Positions 50,706 through 58,590 of a stretch of 64,000 nt of DNA are shown piece after piece (position 1 is the stretch's first letter; every line of letters starts with the position of its first letter). This stretch comes from Achromobacter dolens (GTDB lineage Bacteria; Pseudomonadota; Gammaproteobacteria; Burkholderiales; Burkholderiaceae_B), in contig NZ_CADIJW010000002.1 of assembly GCF_902859745.1 (NCBI RefSeq), forward strand, positions 1-64,000. The letters are read 5' to 3'. Both the position numbers and the translations under genes were made by a program. The notes beneath the pieces were generated by a model. It was not told the origin of the DNA. It saw only the letters and a program-made list of their open reading frames with translations, and did no database searches.

Positions 50706-50724
50706 AATAAGAACCAGTCTTATT
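50706..50724. promoter_or_regulatory. Fur box upstream of FhuA-like receptor
   Basis: AATAAGA-ACCAG-TCTTATT is a perfect 7-bp inverted repeat with a five-base centre, 19 bp in all, as a Fur operator requires, located just before the receptor start. The regular form makes this the strongest Fur-site candidate in the window. Confidence 0.6.
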
Positions 50725-50938
50725 ACATGGTGAGGCGGAATTATAGTCACACTGTTTCAGCTAAATGCCAGGGACGGGCCGCCGCGCCAGAAATACCTGG
50801 TGGTAAATCGTGGCAGTCTGCAACCGTGCGCCAAGGCCGCCGCGGTTCAATAGCGCCACGCGGCGGCCTGCGCCGCATCCGTGCCGCGCCCTTCCCCGGA
50901 GCCGGCGTCCCGTTTCCCTTCCCACGCGCCGCGCCCCC

Positions 50939-51766
50939 ATGGCCAACCGATCCTATCTCTACAGCCTGAGCAATCGACCCGCCGCCTACGCCGACCGGCC
51001 CGAGACCATCACCGGGCTGTCCGAATGGCCCTACGCGGTGCCGTTCTCGTACCGCCTGCTGATGTCGGGCGATCCACAGTTGTGCGCCTCCCTGATCTCC
51101 GACGGCCTGGATAACGACGAACCGGAACAGCGCACCCCGCTGCACGCCATCAGCAGCCGCTTCGAGCCGGGGCTGGCGCGGATCAAGCGCTTTGCCGACA
51201 TCGTGCGGACGACCGTGGCGCCGGGCGGCGCATCGGCCCCCGCGCCCGCCGCGCAAGACGTGGCGCAGGACCCGGAGCCGTCACTGCTAGCGGGCCTGAA
51301 GCGCTTGTTCGCGCCGGCCCGCGCGAAGACCGAAACGGACACGCGGGCGCCGTCCGGACTGCTGGCGGCGCTGGACGAGACCATCGCCTTCCTGGAGGCG
51401 CATCGCAACGACTATCTGCTGCTGGAAACGGTCGAACTGGATCTGATGGCGGCAGCGGACAAAGCCGCGCTCAAGACCCAGGTGGAACGGGAGCTGGCGC
51501 GTTGCCGGCGCGCGGGCGAAGCGCTCGACGCCTTGCCGGCGGACCCGGCCGAGGCGGGCCGCCAATTGCTGGCGGCCACCCGCGAACGCGGCGCGGCGCC
51601 GCTGGACGCCTTCCATGGCCTGCGCCTGGATGACGGCTTCGACGGCGGCGGCAACCAGCGCGTGGATTACATCCTCGGGCTGGAATGGAGCGAGGTGCTG
51701 TACTTCGATCTGCACAACCGCGCGGAATTCGAAGCGCAGCGGCGGGAACCCGAAGCAGAGGCTTGA
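50939..51766 (+). CDS. Hypothetical protein MANRSYLY type, function unknown
   Basis: The 275-residue protein starts MANRSYLYSLSNRPAAYADR. It has no signal peptide, then a helical region LLAALDETIAFLEAHRNDYLLLETVELDLMA, and a final strand VDYILGLEWSEVLYFDLHN. Similar proteins of this start are found in many proteobacteria, but no function is known to me. ATG 50939 is chosen because the upstream frame is Arg/Pro rich shadow sequence. It diverges from the FhuA-like receptor; the Fur box is closer to the receptor. Confidence 0.6.
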   Translation: MANRSYLYSLSNRPAAYADRPETITGLSEWPYAVPFSYRLLMSGDPQLCASLISDGLDNDEPEQRTPLHAISSRFEPGLARIKRFADIVRTTVAPGGASAPAPAAQDVAQDPEPSLLAGLKRLFAPARAKTETDTRAPSGLLAALDETIAFLEAHRNDYLLLETVELDLMAAADKAALKTQVERELARCRRAGEALDALPADPAEAGRQLLAATRERGAAPLDAFHGLRLDDGFDGGGNQRVDYILGLEWSEVLYFDLHNRAEFEAQRREPEAEA

Positions 51767-51929
51767 TAGTCCGTGGATTGCCCGGCCCCGCCGAGGGGTC
51801 CGGGCCGGATGCGACATCATGTCCCTTCCGGCGCGGGCGCGGCGCGGCGTGACAAATCCGTCACTCATCTACAATCCGGGGTCACCTTGGCCGGCCCGCA
51901 TGGCGGCCGGTCCGTAGCCCCCAGGTAGC

Positions 51930-52838
51930 ATGACCCGCGCGAAGAAACCCGCTCCCAGAAAGAGAAGCTCCCCCTCCCGATCCCAAAGCCGCGCCGCCGG
52001 CCGCGTGCCGCGCTTCCTGCGCGCGCTGATCGTCACCTCGCTCGCCAGTTTCGGCGCCGCCACCTATGTGCTGCATCCGCAATGGAAGATGCCGGCGGCG
52101 GTTGGCGACATGCTGTCGCGCCTGGAATGGCCATCGCTGCAGCGCAGCGCGCCGGTGGCCCTGCCCGCGCCCAACGCGGCGCTGGTGCAGACCGCCTTCA
52201 GCGACTGTCCGCAGTTCTTCCCGAATGCCCAGCCGCCCGCGGTGCCCGCCGCGCAACGCTTGCGCGAAGTCTGTTTCTCCTCGTTCGCCATCCTGCACAA
52301 CGGCTCGACCAAGACGCCGGTGTTCGTGGCCGAGCGGCTGAACCGCGAGAACCTGGCGCAGGCCAAGGGACTGCACCGCACCGACAAGTTCTACGCCGAG
52401 GCGCGGGTGCCGCGCGCCGAGCGTTCGGAGCTGGATGACTACCGCGGCTCGGGCTACTCGCGCGGCCACATGGCGCCGGCCGGCGACATGGCCACGCCCG
52501 AGGCCATGGCGCAGAGTTTTTCGCTGGCCAACATGGTGCCGCAGGACCAGAGCCACAATGCCGGCCCCTGGAGCCGCATCGAGCAGGACACGCGCCAGTA
52601 TGTGATGCGGGCGGCCGGCGATGTGTACGTCTTCACCGGCCCGGTGTATGACGACCGTCCCAAGACCATCGGCGCCGGCGTGGCCGTGCCCACGTATCTA
52701 TACAAGGTCGTGTACGACGCCACCACGCACCGCTCGTGGGTGCATTGGCAGGCCAACAGCGCCAGCACCAAGGCCGGGCCGCCGATCGGCTACGACGAGT
52801 TCGTCAAGCGCACCGGGCTGCGGCTGCTGCCGCAATAA
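51930..52838 (+). CDS. DNA/RNA non-specific endonuclease, NucA type, membrane-anchored or exported
   Basis: The 302-residue protein has a basic N-terminus, a hydrophobic segment (FLRALIVTSLASFGAATYVL, residues 28-47), then a beta-beta-alpha-metal nuclease domain. The key motif is YSRGHMAPAGDM (usual DRGH, here SRGH), with catalytic histidine, and the metal asparagine in LANMVPQDQSHNAGPWSRIE. Secreted members degrade extracellular or competing DNA. The first basic residues followed by one hydrophobic helix suggest an inner-membrane anchor facing the periplasm, or an uncleaved signal. The first cysteine pair (SDCPQFF, EVCFSS) could form a disulphide. Confidence 0.85.
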   Translation: MTRAKKPAPRKRSSPSRSQSRAAGRVPRFLRALIVTSLASFGAATYVLHPQWKMPAAVGDMLSRLEWPSLQRSAPVALPAPNAALVQTAFSDCPQFFPNAQPPAVPAAQRLREVCFSSFAILHNGSTKTPVFVAERLNRENLAQAKGLHRTDKFYAEARVPRAERSELDDYRGSGYSRGHMAPAGDMATPEAMAQSFSLANMVPQDQSHNAGPWSRIEQDTRQYVMRAAGDVYVFTGPVYDDRPKTIGAGVAVPTYLYKVVYDATTHRSWVHWQANSASTKAGPPIGYDEFVKRTGLRLLPQ

Positions 52839-52989
52839 TCGCGGCCTGCACGCGGCCTGGCGCGGCGGATTGGTAACCGAAAGATTGCATCCGGCGCCGG
52901 CGTCGCCGCTTCAGGCAAAATGAGCCGCGCGCGGCCACGGCACGCCCCCGCCTGACGGCATGGCCGCCTTTCGGAGAACAAGGAGAATC

Positions 52990-53397
52990 ATGAAACACGC
53001 CACCCTGATGGCCAGGCTGGTCGCGGCGATGCTGTTGACCGGCCTTGCGGGCAACGCGATCGCGGCGTCCGATACCGCCGCCGCCCCGGCCGCGGCCGCG
53101 AAAGCCGCCCCCGCCAAACCGGCCGCGCCCGACGCAGCCATCGAGCCCGCCAACCACGGCCCCATGAGCGAGCAGGAATACCTGACCCGCATGGAAGCGG
53201 CGTTCAACAAGCAGGACATCAATGCCGACGGTTATCTGACCCGCGGCCCGCTGCTGCAGGAAGCCACGCCCGAGCAGATCACCGCGATGGACACGGATGG
53301 CGACGGCCGCATCAGCAAGGCCGAATTCCTCGCCTATGCCCTGAAGAATTTCCAGGCCCGGCCGAAGTATGAAAAGAACCACTACGCCAAGCCGTGA
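52990..53397 (+). CDS. Exported EF-hand calcium-binding protein
   Basis: The 135-residue product has a signal peptide (LVAAMLLTGLAGNAIAASD), an Ala/Pro-rich linker (APAAAAKAAPAKPAAPD) and two EF-hand loops: KQDINADGYLTRG (degenerate) and the canonical DTDGDGRISKAEF. It probably binds one calcium ion in the periplasm or at the surface. ATG 52990 has AGGAG six bases upstream. Confidence 0.8.
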   Translation: MKHATLMARLVAAMLLTGLAGNAIAASDTAAAPAAAAKAAPAKPAAPDAAIEPANHGPMSEQEYLTRMEAAFNKQDINADGYLTRGPLLQEATPEQITAMDTDGDGRISKAEFLAYALKNFQARPKYEKNHYAKP

Positions 53398-53576
53398 AGG
53401 CACGCGCGGGCGGCTCCCGACGCCGCCTGCGCTGCCAAGTTAACGATTGGATACACAAGACGGAAATCGCAATTACCCCGTCGCGGCCACGTGCTAAGTT
53501 ACGTCCCCAGTTGACGGCGCCACCGCCCGCGCGTCGGCGACAGCGCGCTTTCCCCCTTCCTTTCTTCACGACAATC

Positions 53577-54215
53577 ATGCACAAGAACCAAGATCGCGCC
53601 CCGGCCCTGGCCGGCAAGAAACGGATAGCCGGCCTGCTGGCGCTGGGCCTGGCCCTGGCCACCGCGGCCTCCGCCACGCTGGCGGGCGATCTGCCCCCGC
53701 GCGGCGGCGCCGCTGCCCAATCGCAGGGCCAGACGCAGATGCAGACCCAGCAGCCGCCCGCGCAGAACGACGGCCGCCTGCCGCCGCGCGGTTCGGCGCA
53801 GACGCAGAGCCAGGCGCCGGCGCAACCCCAGGCCCAGGGCGCGCAGAAAACCGAGATCAAGGACCAGGCCGCCTACGAGCGACTGCTGCATAACAGCGGC
53901 ATCAGCGTGCAATGGCTGTGGACCGACGCGCGCGGCAAGCTGAAGGCGGTGGACGAGAACGACGTGGTGCGCCTGGAAGGCGGCCACGCCAACGAAAATG
54001 GCTCGGTGACGATCAAGGGCCAGGTGCTGTCGATCTCGGCCGACCGCTTCACCTTCCGCGGCACCATCCTGATCGTGGATGCGCCGGACAAGGGCCGCCG
54101 CTGCGAACGCACCGGCGACTACGAGTTCCGCGCCACCGGCAAGCGCAAGTACTGGCGCCTGCAGCAGATGGAAGCGTGCGGCGGCCTGACCGACTACGTC
54201 GACATCTACTATTGA
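53577..54215 (+). CDS. Exported hypothetical protein with Gln-rich repeat linker
   Basis: The 212-residue protein has a signal peptide (AGLLALGLALATAASATLAG) and a low-complexity region with two LPPRG modules, each followed by Gln-rich sequence (LPPRGGAAAQSQGQTQMQ and LPPRGSAQTQSQ). The globular C-terminal domain contains ERLLHNSGISVQWLWTDARG and ends with CGGLTDYVDIYY, with cysteines at CERTGDY and EACGG. Function is unknown; the linker suggests a surface or periplasmic tethered domain. ATG 53577 (MHKNQ) is preferred to longer frames. Confidence 0.7.
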   Translation: MHKNQDRAPALAGKKRIAGLLALGLALATAASATLAGDLPPRGGAAAQSQGQTQMQTQQPPAQNDGRLPPRGSAQTQSQAPAQPQAQGAQKTEIKDQAAYERLLHNSGISVQWLWTDARGKLKAVDENDVVRLEGGHANENGSVTIKGQVLSISADRFTFRGTILIVDAPDKGRRCERTGDYEFRATGKRKYWRLQQMEACGGLTDYVDIYY

Positions 54216-54276
54216 TCGACGCGACGGCCTCGATGCGACGCCCCCGGCCTGCCACAGCAGGCCTGGCGTCCGCGTT

Positions 54277-55074
54277 TCACAGATGCCGGTGGCTGCATGC
54301 CATCGGCTGGTCGACCATCTGGCCGATCGCCCGCGCCAGCGCCTCGGCGCTGCCTTCTTCCAGGCAGTTGGCGCGGATCATGCGGAACCCCAGCGCCAGG
54401 CTGTAATGCCAGTCCAGGTCGAACAGATGGTATTCGCGCCCGTCCGCCGGGTTGCGCCAACGCACCGCCGGATCCTCGTACGCCACGCCGATGAAATCGA
54501 CGTGCGAGCCGAACGGCGGCAATTCCTCCAGCCGTTCATCCGAGCCCGGCAGGCTCGGCACTTCAAGGTTCTCGCCCACGCCGACATACGGCTCGGCCCC
54601 CTCGTAGGCCAGCATCACCACGCTGAACCCGGCCGGATCGGCGTCGTAATGCGCGCGCTGCGCGGGGTTGAGCAGTGCGCGGGCCGCCGGCCCCAGGCAG
54701 CAATACGGGCCGCGCCAGTTGCTGCGCTCATCGTCGAGCGACGCATCAGGCGCGACGCCGTGCGCCGCCAGCAATGCCAGCGTCTCTTCCATCGTGTCGT
54801 GATGACGCACCGGGATATCGGGCGGCAGATGGCCGGCGGACTGATAGAGCGCGATCACGTCGCCGGTGGTGCGCAGGCCGTGGCGATACTGGAACGAGCC
54901 TTCCTTCAAGCGCGCCAGCCGATGGCTCAGGTCGTCCAGGGCCTCGCGCGGCACGCGATCGCCGCGCGGCTCCAGCAGATAGCCCTCGGCCAGCAGGCGC
55001 GTCTGCAGCGCCGGCCAGTCGGGCGGCGGCAGATGGGGGTAACGGGGAAAGATGAACTGGTGATGTTCGGACAT
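54277..55074 (-). CDS. Hypothetical protein, no recognised family
   Basis: The 265-residue protein starts MSEHHQFIFPRYPHLPPPDW and has no signal peptide. Motif-like stretches: NWRGPYCCLGPAARALLNPAQ, GVGENLEVPSLPGSDERLEELPPFGSHVDFIGVAY, and HLFDLDWHYSLALGFRMIRANCLEEG. It looks like a soluble cytoplasmic protein. I do not recognise a function. Only a weak GAGG stands ten bases before the ATG. Confidence 0.6.
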   Translation of the reverse strand: MSEHHQFIFPRYPHLPPPDWPALQTRLLAEGYLLEPRGDRVPREALDDLSHRLARLKEGSFQYRHGLRTTGDVIALYQSAGHLPPDIPVRHHDTMEETLALLAAHGVAPDASLDDERSNWRGPYCCLGPAARALLNPAQRAHYDADPAGFSVVMLAYEGAEPYVGVGENLEVPSLPGSDERLEELPPFGSHVDFIGVAYEDPAVRWRNPADGREYHLFDLDWHYSLALGFRMIRANCLEEGSAEALARAIGQMVDQPMACSHRHL

Positions 55075-55135
55075 CCGGGGCGAACCTCGTAATAGCGTAT
55101 TCTCTGACGTTCAGGCAACAGCAAGGATATCTTGA

Positions 55136-55618
55136 ATGAACCCGACCGTAATCAAGTGGCTGACCAGCGTCGGCTTTGGCCTGGTCATTGGCCGCGCCGC
55201 CTACGGCGTCCTCAACTCACTGCTGCAGATGGCCTTCGGGCTGGACCAGCCCGACGCGCCGCTCGACCCGGTGGCGCTGGACCGCATGTTGATCACGGGC
55301 AGTGTGCTGTGCCTCGTGGTGGCGGTGGTGGTGGCGGCGGCGCTGCTGCGCGTGGCCGACAACCGGCGCCGCATTGCGTGGGGCTGCCTGGTGCTGGGCG
55401 TGACGCTGCTGCTGACGCTGCTGGCCGCCCTGCCGGGAATGGACCTGGGCGGGCATGCCGCCGGATCGGCCGAGGCGCGCGACGCCAAGACGGCGCTCTT
55501 CTTCTGGTTGCTGATCTTCGGCCTGCCCTACCTGGGCGGCGGCCTGGCGCTGACGATCGGCGGCGCGGTCATGCTGCGCAAGTTCCGCTCCCCGGCGAAC
55601 CGCGGCCCCTCGGCCTGA
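55136..55618 (+). CDS. Small inner-membrane protein, function unknown
   Basis: The 160-residue protein has four predicted membrane helices (TSVGFGLVIGRAAYGVL, ITGSVLCLVVAVVVAAALL, LVLGVTLLLTLLAALP, FFWLLIFGLPYLGGGLALTIGG). AAGGA lies eight bases before the ATG. No motif points to a role. Convergent with the DUF1801 gene 16 bp on. Confidence 0.65.
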   Translation: MNPTVIKWLTSVGFGLVIGRAAYGVLNSLLQMAFGLDQPDAPLDPVALDRMLITGSVLCLVVAVVVAAALLRVADNRRRIAWGCLVLGVTLLLTLLAALPGMDLGGHAAGSAEARDAKTALFFWLLIFGLPYLGGGLALTIGGAVMLRKFRSPANRGPSA

Positions 55619-55634
55619 AAACGGGAGGCGCCGC

Positions 55635-56066
55635 TCAGGCCGGCTTGGCGTGTTTGCGGGCGGCGGCGGGCGCCTTGCCGCCGGCGGCATTGAGCGCCGC
55701 GGCGGCGCGAATCAACGCCGTCAGCGCCTGCGCGTCGATGGCCTCGCCCTCGCGGATGTCGATGGCGCGGCGGGCGTTGCCCTGCAGACTGGCGTTGAAC
55801 AGGCCGGCGGGGTCGGGCAGCGCCGCGCCCTTGGGAAAAGTCAGCTTGACCGCGCGCTGGTAGGTTTCGCCGGTGCACAGGATGCCGCCCAGCGACCACA
55901 CCGGCACCTGCCACTTCCACTCTTCGATCACGCCGGGATCGGCCGCAAGGATCACCTCGCGCACCCGCGCCAGCAACGGGCCGCGCCAGTCGTGCAGCTC
56001 GCGGATGCGGGCATCGATCAACTGCGACGGGGCGTGCGCGTTCGTGACGGACTTGGCGCTGGGCAT
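55635..56066 (-). CDS. DUF1801 (YdhG-like) domain protein
   Basis: The 143-residue protein contains IRELHDWRGPLLARVREVIL, DPGVIEEWKWQVPVWSLGGILCTGETY, and VKLTFPKGAALPDPAGLFNASLQGNARRAIDIREGE, the DUF1801 pattern. It ends in a Lys/Ala-rich tail (KAPAAARKHAKPA). Family function is unknown, although a nucleic-acid or metabolite role is suggested. Start ATG 56066 with GGGAA upstream. Confidence 0.75.
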   Translation of the reverse strand: MPSAKSVTNAHAPSQLIDARIRELHDWRGPLLARVREVILAADPGVIEEWKWQVPVWSLGGILCTGETYQRAVKLTFPKGAALPDPAGLFNASLQGNARRAIDIREGEAIDAQALTALIRAAAALNAAGGKAPAAARKHAKPA

Positions 56067-56304
56067 GGCGATTCCCTGTGGGTGGCGCCGGGCGCGGCGC
56101 CTGCCGGTCTTTATACCGAAGCCGCCGGCATGCGTCCATGCGGCGGCGCGCCACGCCCTCCCCCGCGGCCGCGACGTCCGGTCACCCGGTTTGCAGTCTG
56201 ACACCATTTCCCCTGAGCACGGCCAACGCCCATCGGGCCATGCCGGTACAATTTCCCCCGCGTTTTCCCCTAGCCGTCCCACCTGTCGTCCAAGCTCCTC
56301 ACCC

Positions 56305-57606
56305 ATGTCCAATCTCATCGTCCACGGCGGCACCCCCCTGCGCGGCCGCGTCATCCCGTCGGCCAACAAGAACGCAGTGCTGCCGATCCTGTGCGCCACG
56401 CTGCTGACCGACCAGCCGCTGCGGCTGCATGGCGTGCCCGACATCACCGACGTGCGCAAGATCCTCGACATCTTCCGCACGCTGGGCAGCGAAGTGCGGC
56501 TGGATGAAAGCACCCGCACGCTGGACCTGCACCACCGCGACACCACCTTCGACGCCGCCCGCCACCGCCTGCCGGAAGAGATGCGCTCGTCCATCATGCT
56601 GGTGTCCCCGCTGCTGGCGCGCTTCGGCGTGGCGCGGCTGGAAGACAACGTCAAGGGCTGCACGCTGGGCGTGCGCGAGATCGATCCGCACGTGGACATC
56701 TTCCGCTCGTTCGGCGGCGAGGTCGAACGCGCCAGCGGCTCGCTGCTGGTGCGCAGCGCCGGCCCGCTCAAGCCGACCCATCACTGGCTCGACTACGCCT
56801 CGGTCACCACCACCGAGAACTTCGTGCTGTGCGCGGCCGCCGCGGCCGGCGAATCGACGCTGACCAATGCCGCGTCGGAGCCGCACGTGCAGGAGTTCTG
56901 CCGCTTCATGACGATGATGGGCGCCGACATCGACGGCATCGGCACCTCGCGCCTGACGGTGCGCGGCGGCGCCACGCTGCGCGGCGGCGAGTTCACCTTC
57001 GAGGAAGACTTCCACGAGATCACCACCTTCCTGGCGCTGGGCGCAATCACCGGCGGCGACGTGGTGGTGCGCAACAGCACGCCGGCCAACTTCCCCCTGA
57101 TCGACCGCACCTTCGCCAAGTTCGGCGTGAAGATCGTGCATGAAAACGGCTGGTCGCGCGCGCTGCGCGACGGCCCGCTGAAGGTGCAGACGCCCTTCAC
57201 CAGCAACGTGCTGACCAAGGTCGAGGCCGCGCCCTGGCCGTATTTCCCGGTGGACCTGCTGCCCATCTTCATCGCGCTGGGCGTTTGCGCCCAGGGCAAC
57301 GCGATGTTCTGGAACAAGGTCTACGACGGCGCGCTGGGCTGGACCGGCGAGCTGTCCAAGTTCGGCGCCCACGTGTTCTCGTCGGACCCGCACCGCGTCA
57401 TCACCTTCGGCGGCAATCCGCTGACGCCGGCGGTGGTCGAAAGCCCCTACATCATCCGCGTGGCGATCGCGCTGTTCATGATCGCCAGCAGCATCGAGGG
57501 ACGCTCCGAGATCCGCAACGCCACCCCGATCCGCCGCGCCCATCCGCGCTTTGTCGAGAACCTGCGCAGCCTGGGCGTGCAGGTCGAATGGACGGCCGAG
57601 GAATAG
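56305..57606 (+). CDS. MurA-family enolpyruvyl transferase (divergent paralogue)
   Basis: The 433-residue protein has the UDP-N-acetylglucosamine 1-carboxyvinyltransferase fold: PSANKNAVLPIL with K22-N23, MRSSIMLVSPLLARFG, then KGCTLGVREIDPH with catalytic-position C119 and the arginine that follows, and FPVDLLPIFIALG with an aspartate. MurA transfers enolpyruvate from PEP to UDP-GlcNAc, the first step of peptidoglycan synthesis. The loop motif is changed from the usual PGGC to VKGC, and the last third is distant from typical MurA. It may therefore be a second, specialised enzyme rather than the housekeeping copy, so no symbol is given. A hairpin-plus-T-run follows the stop. Confidence 0.75.
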   Translation: MSNLIVHGGTPLRGRVIPSANKNAVLPILCATLLTDQPLRLHGVPDITDVRKILDIFRTLGSEVRLDESTRTLDLHHRDTTFDAARHRLPEEMRSSIMLVSPLLARFGVARLEDNVKGCTLGVREIDPHVDIFRSFGGEVERASGSLLVRSAGPLKPTHHWLDYASVTTTENFVLCAAAAAGESTLTNAASEPHVQEFCRFMTMMGADIDGIGTSRLTVRGGATLRGGEFTFEEDFHEITTFLALGAITGGDVVVRNSTPANFPLIDRTFAKFGVKIVHENGWSRALRDGPLKVQTPFTSNVLTKVEAAPWPYFPVDLLPIFIALGVCAQGNAMFWNKVYDGALGWTGELSKFGAHVFSSDPHRVITFGGNPLTPAVVESPYIIRVAIALFMIASSIEGRSEIRNATPIRRAHPRFVENLRSLGVQVEWTAEE

Positions 57607-57644
57607 CGCGGGCGGTTTTCTATAATCCCGCGATTCCTCCAAAC

Positions 57645-57663
57645 GGCGCCACGGCGCCTTTTT
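57645..57663 (+). terminator. Rho-independent terminator after MurA homologue
   Basis: GGCGCC-AC-GGCGCC folds into a short GC stem (GGCGC/GCGCC with loop CACG) followed by TTTTT. A perfect TATAAT at 57621-57626 lies just before it, so a promoter with an immediate attenuator for the next gene is also imaginable. Confidence 0.55.
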
Positions 57664-57681
57664 GCTTCCCAGGATCCCTCC

Positions 57682-58476
57682 ATGTCGTCGATTGCCAGCC
57701 AGGATGTCCATGTGCCCACCCCGCAAGGCCGCCTGTTCGCGCGGCGCTGGGATCCGGCCGGGCGCGATGCGGACGCGGCGCCGATCGTGCTGCTGCATGA
57801 TTCGCTGGGCTGCGTCGAACTGTGGCGCGACTTTCCCGAGCGCCTGGCCCTGGCCACCGGCCGCGCCGTCATCGCCTATGACCGGTTGGGCTTCGGCCGC
57901 TCCGATCCCAACCCCGCCACGCTGGCCACGGGCTTCGTCGAAGCCGAGGCCGACGGCGGCTTCCAGGACCTGCGGCGGGCGCTCGACATCGGCCCCTTCA
58001 TCGCCTTCGGCCACAGCGTCGGCGGCGGCATGGGCATCTGCTGCGCGGCGGCCCATGCGGCCGATTGCCGGGCGCTGATCACCGAGTCGGCCCAGACCTT
58101 CGCCGAGGACCGCACGCTCGACGGCATCCGCGCGGCGCAACGCAACTTCGCCGAACCGGGCCAGTTGGACCGCCTGAAGAAGTATCACGGCGACAAGGCC
58201 GCCTGGGTCCTGAGCGCCTGGGTCGACACCTGGCTGTCGCCGGCCTTCGCGCACTGGAACCTCGATGACGCGCTGCGCCGGGTGCAATGCCCGGTGCTGG
58301 CGCTGCATGGCGAAGAGGACGAGTACGGCTCGTCCGCCCATCCCGGCATCATCGCGCGCCTGGCCGGCGGCCGGCAGGCGCTGCTGGAAAACTGCGGCCA
58401 CGTGCCGCACCGCGAGCAACCGCACATCGTGCTGGACCTGACCAGCCAGTGGCTGCGGGGCGCGCTGCCGGGCTGA
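57682..58476 (+). CDS. Alpha/beta hydrolase
   Basis: The 264-residue protein has the alpha/beta-hydrolase pattern: PIVLLHDSLGCVELWRDF for the oxyanion strand, VIAYDRLGFGRSD, the nucleophile elbow FGHSVGGGMG, an acidic residue in LHGEEDEYG, and the catalytic histidine in ENCGHVPHREQP. It hydrolyses an ester, amide or similar bond. The substrate is unknown. The family is large and no close named relative is evident. Confidence 0.85.
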   Translation: MSSIASQDVHVPTPQGRLFARRWDPAGRDADAAPIVLLHDSLGCVELWRDFPERLALATGRAVIAYDRLGFGRSDPNPATLATGFVEAEADGGFQDLRRALDIGPFIAFGHSVGGGMGICCAAAHAADCRALITESAQTFAEDRTLDGIRAAQRNFAEPGQLDRLKKYHGDKAAWVLSAWVDTWLSPAFAHWNLDDALRRVQCPVLALHGEEDEYGSSAHPGIIARLAGGRQALLENCGHVPHREQPHIVLDLTSQWLRGALPG

Positions 58477-58590
58477 TCCCTCCGGCCCTCGCCGGTCCCG
58501 ACGCCACGCCCTGGCGCCGCCCCCACGGCGTCCGCGCCTCCCGCCCGCTCCCCGCACGCGCCCACCGGAAGGGAAAACCCCAGGGGCGAT

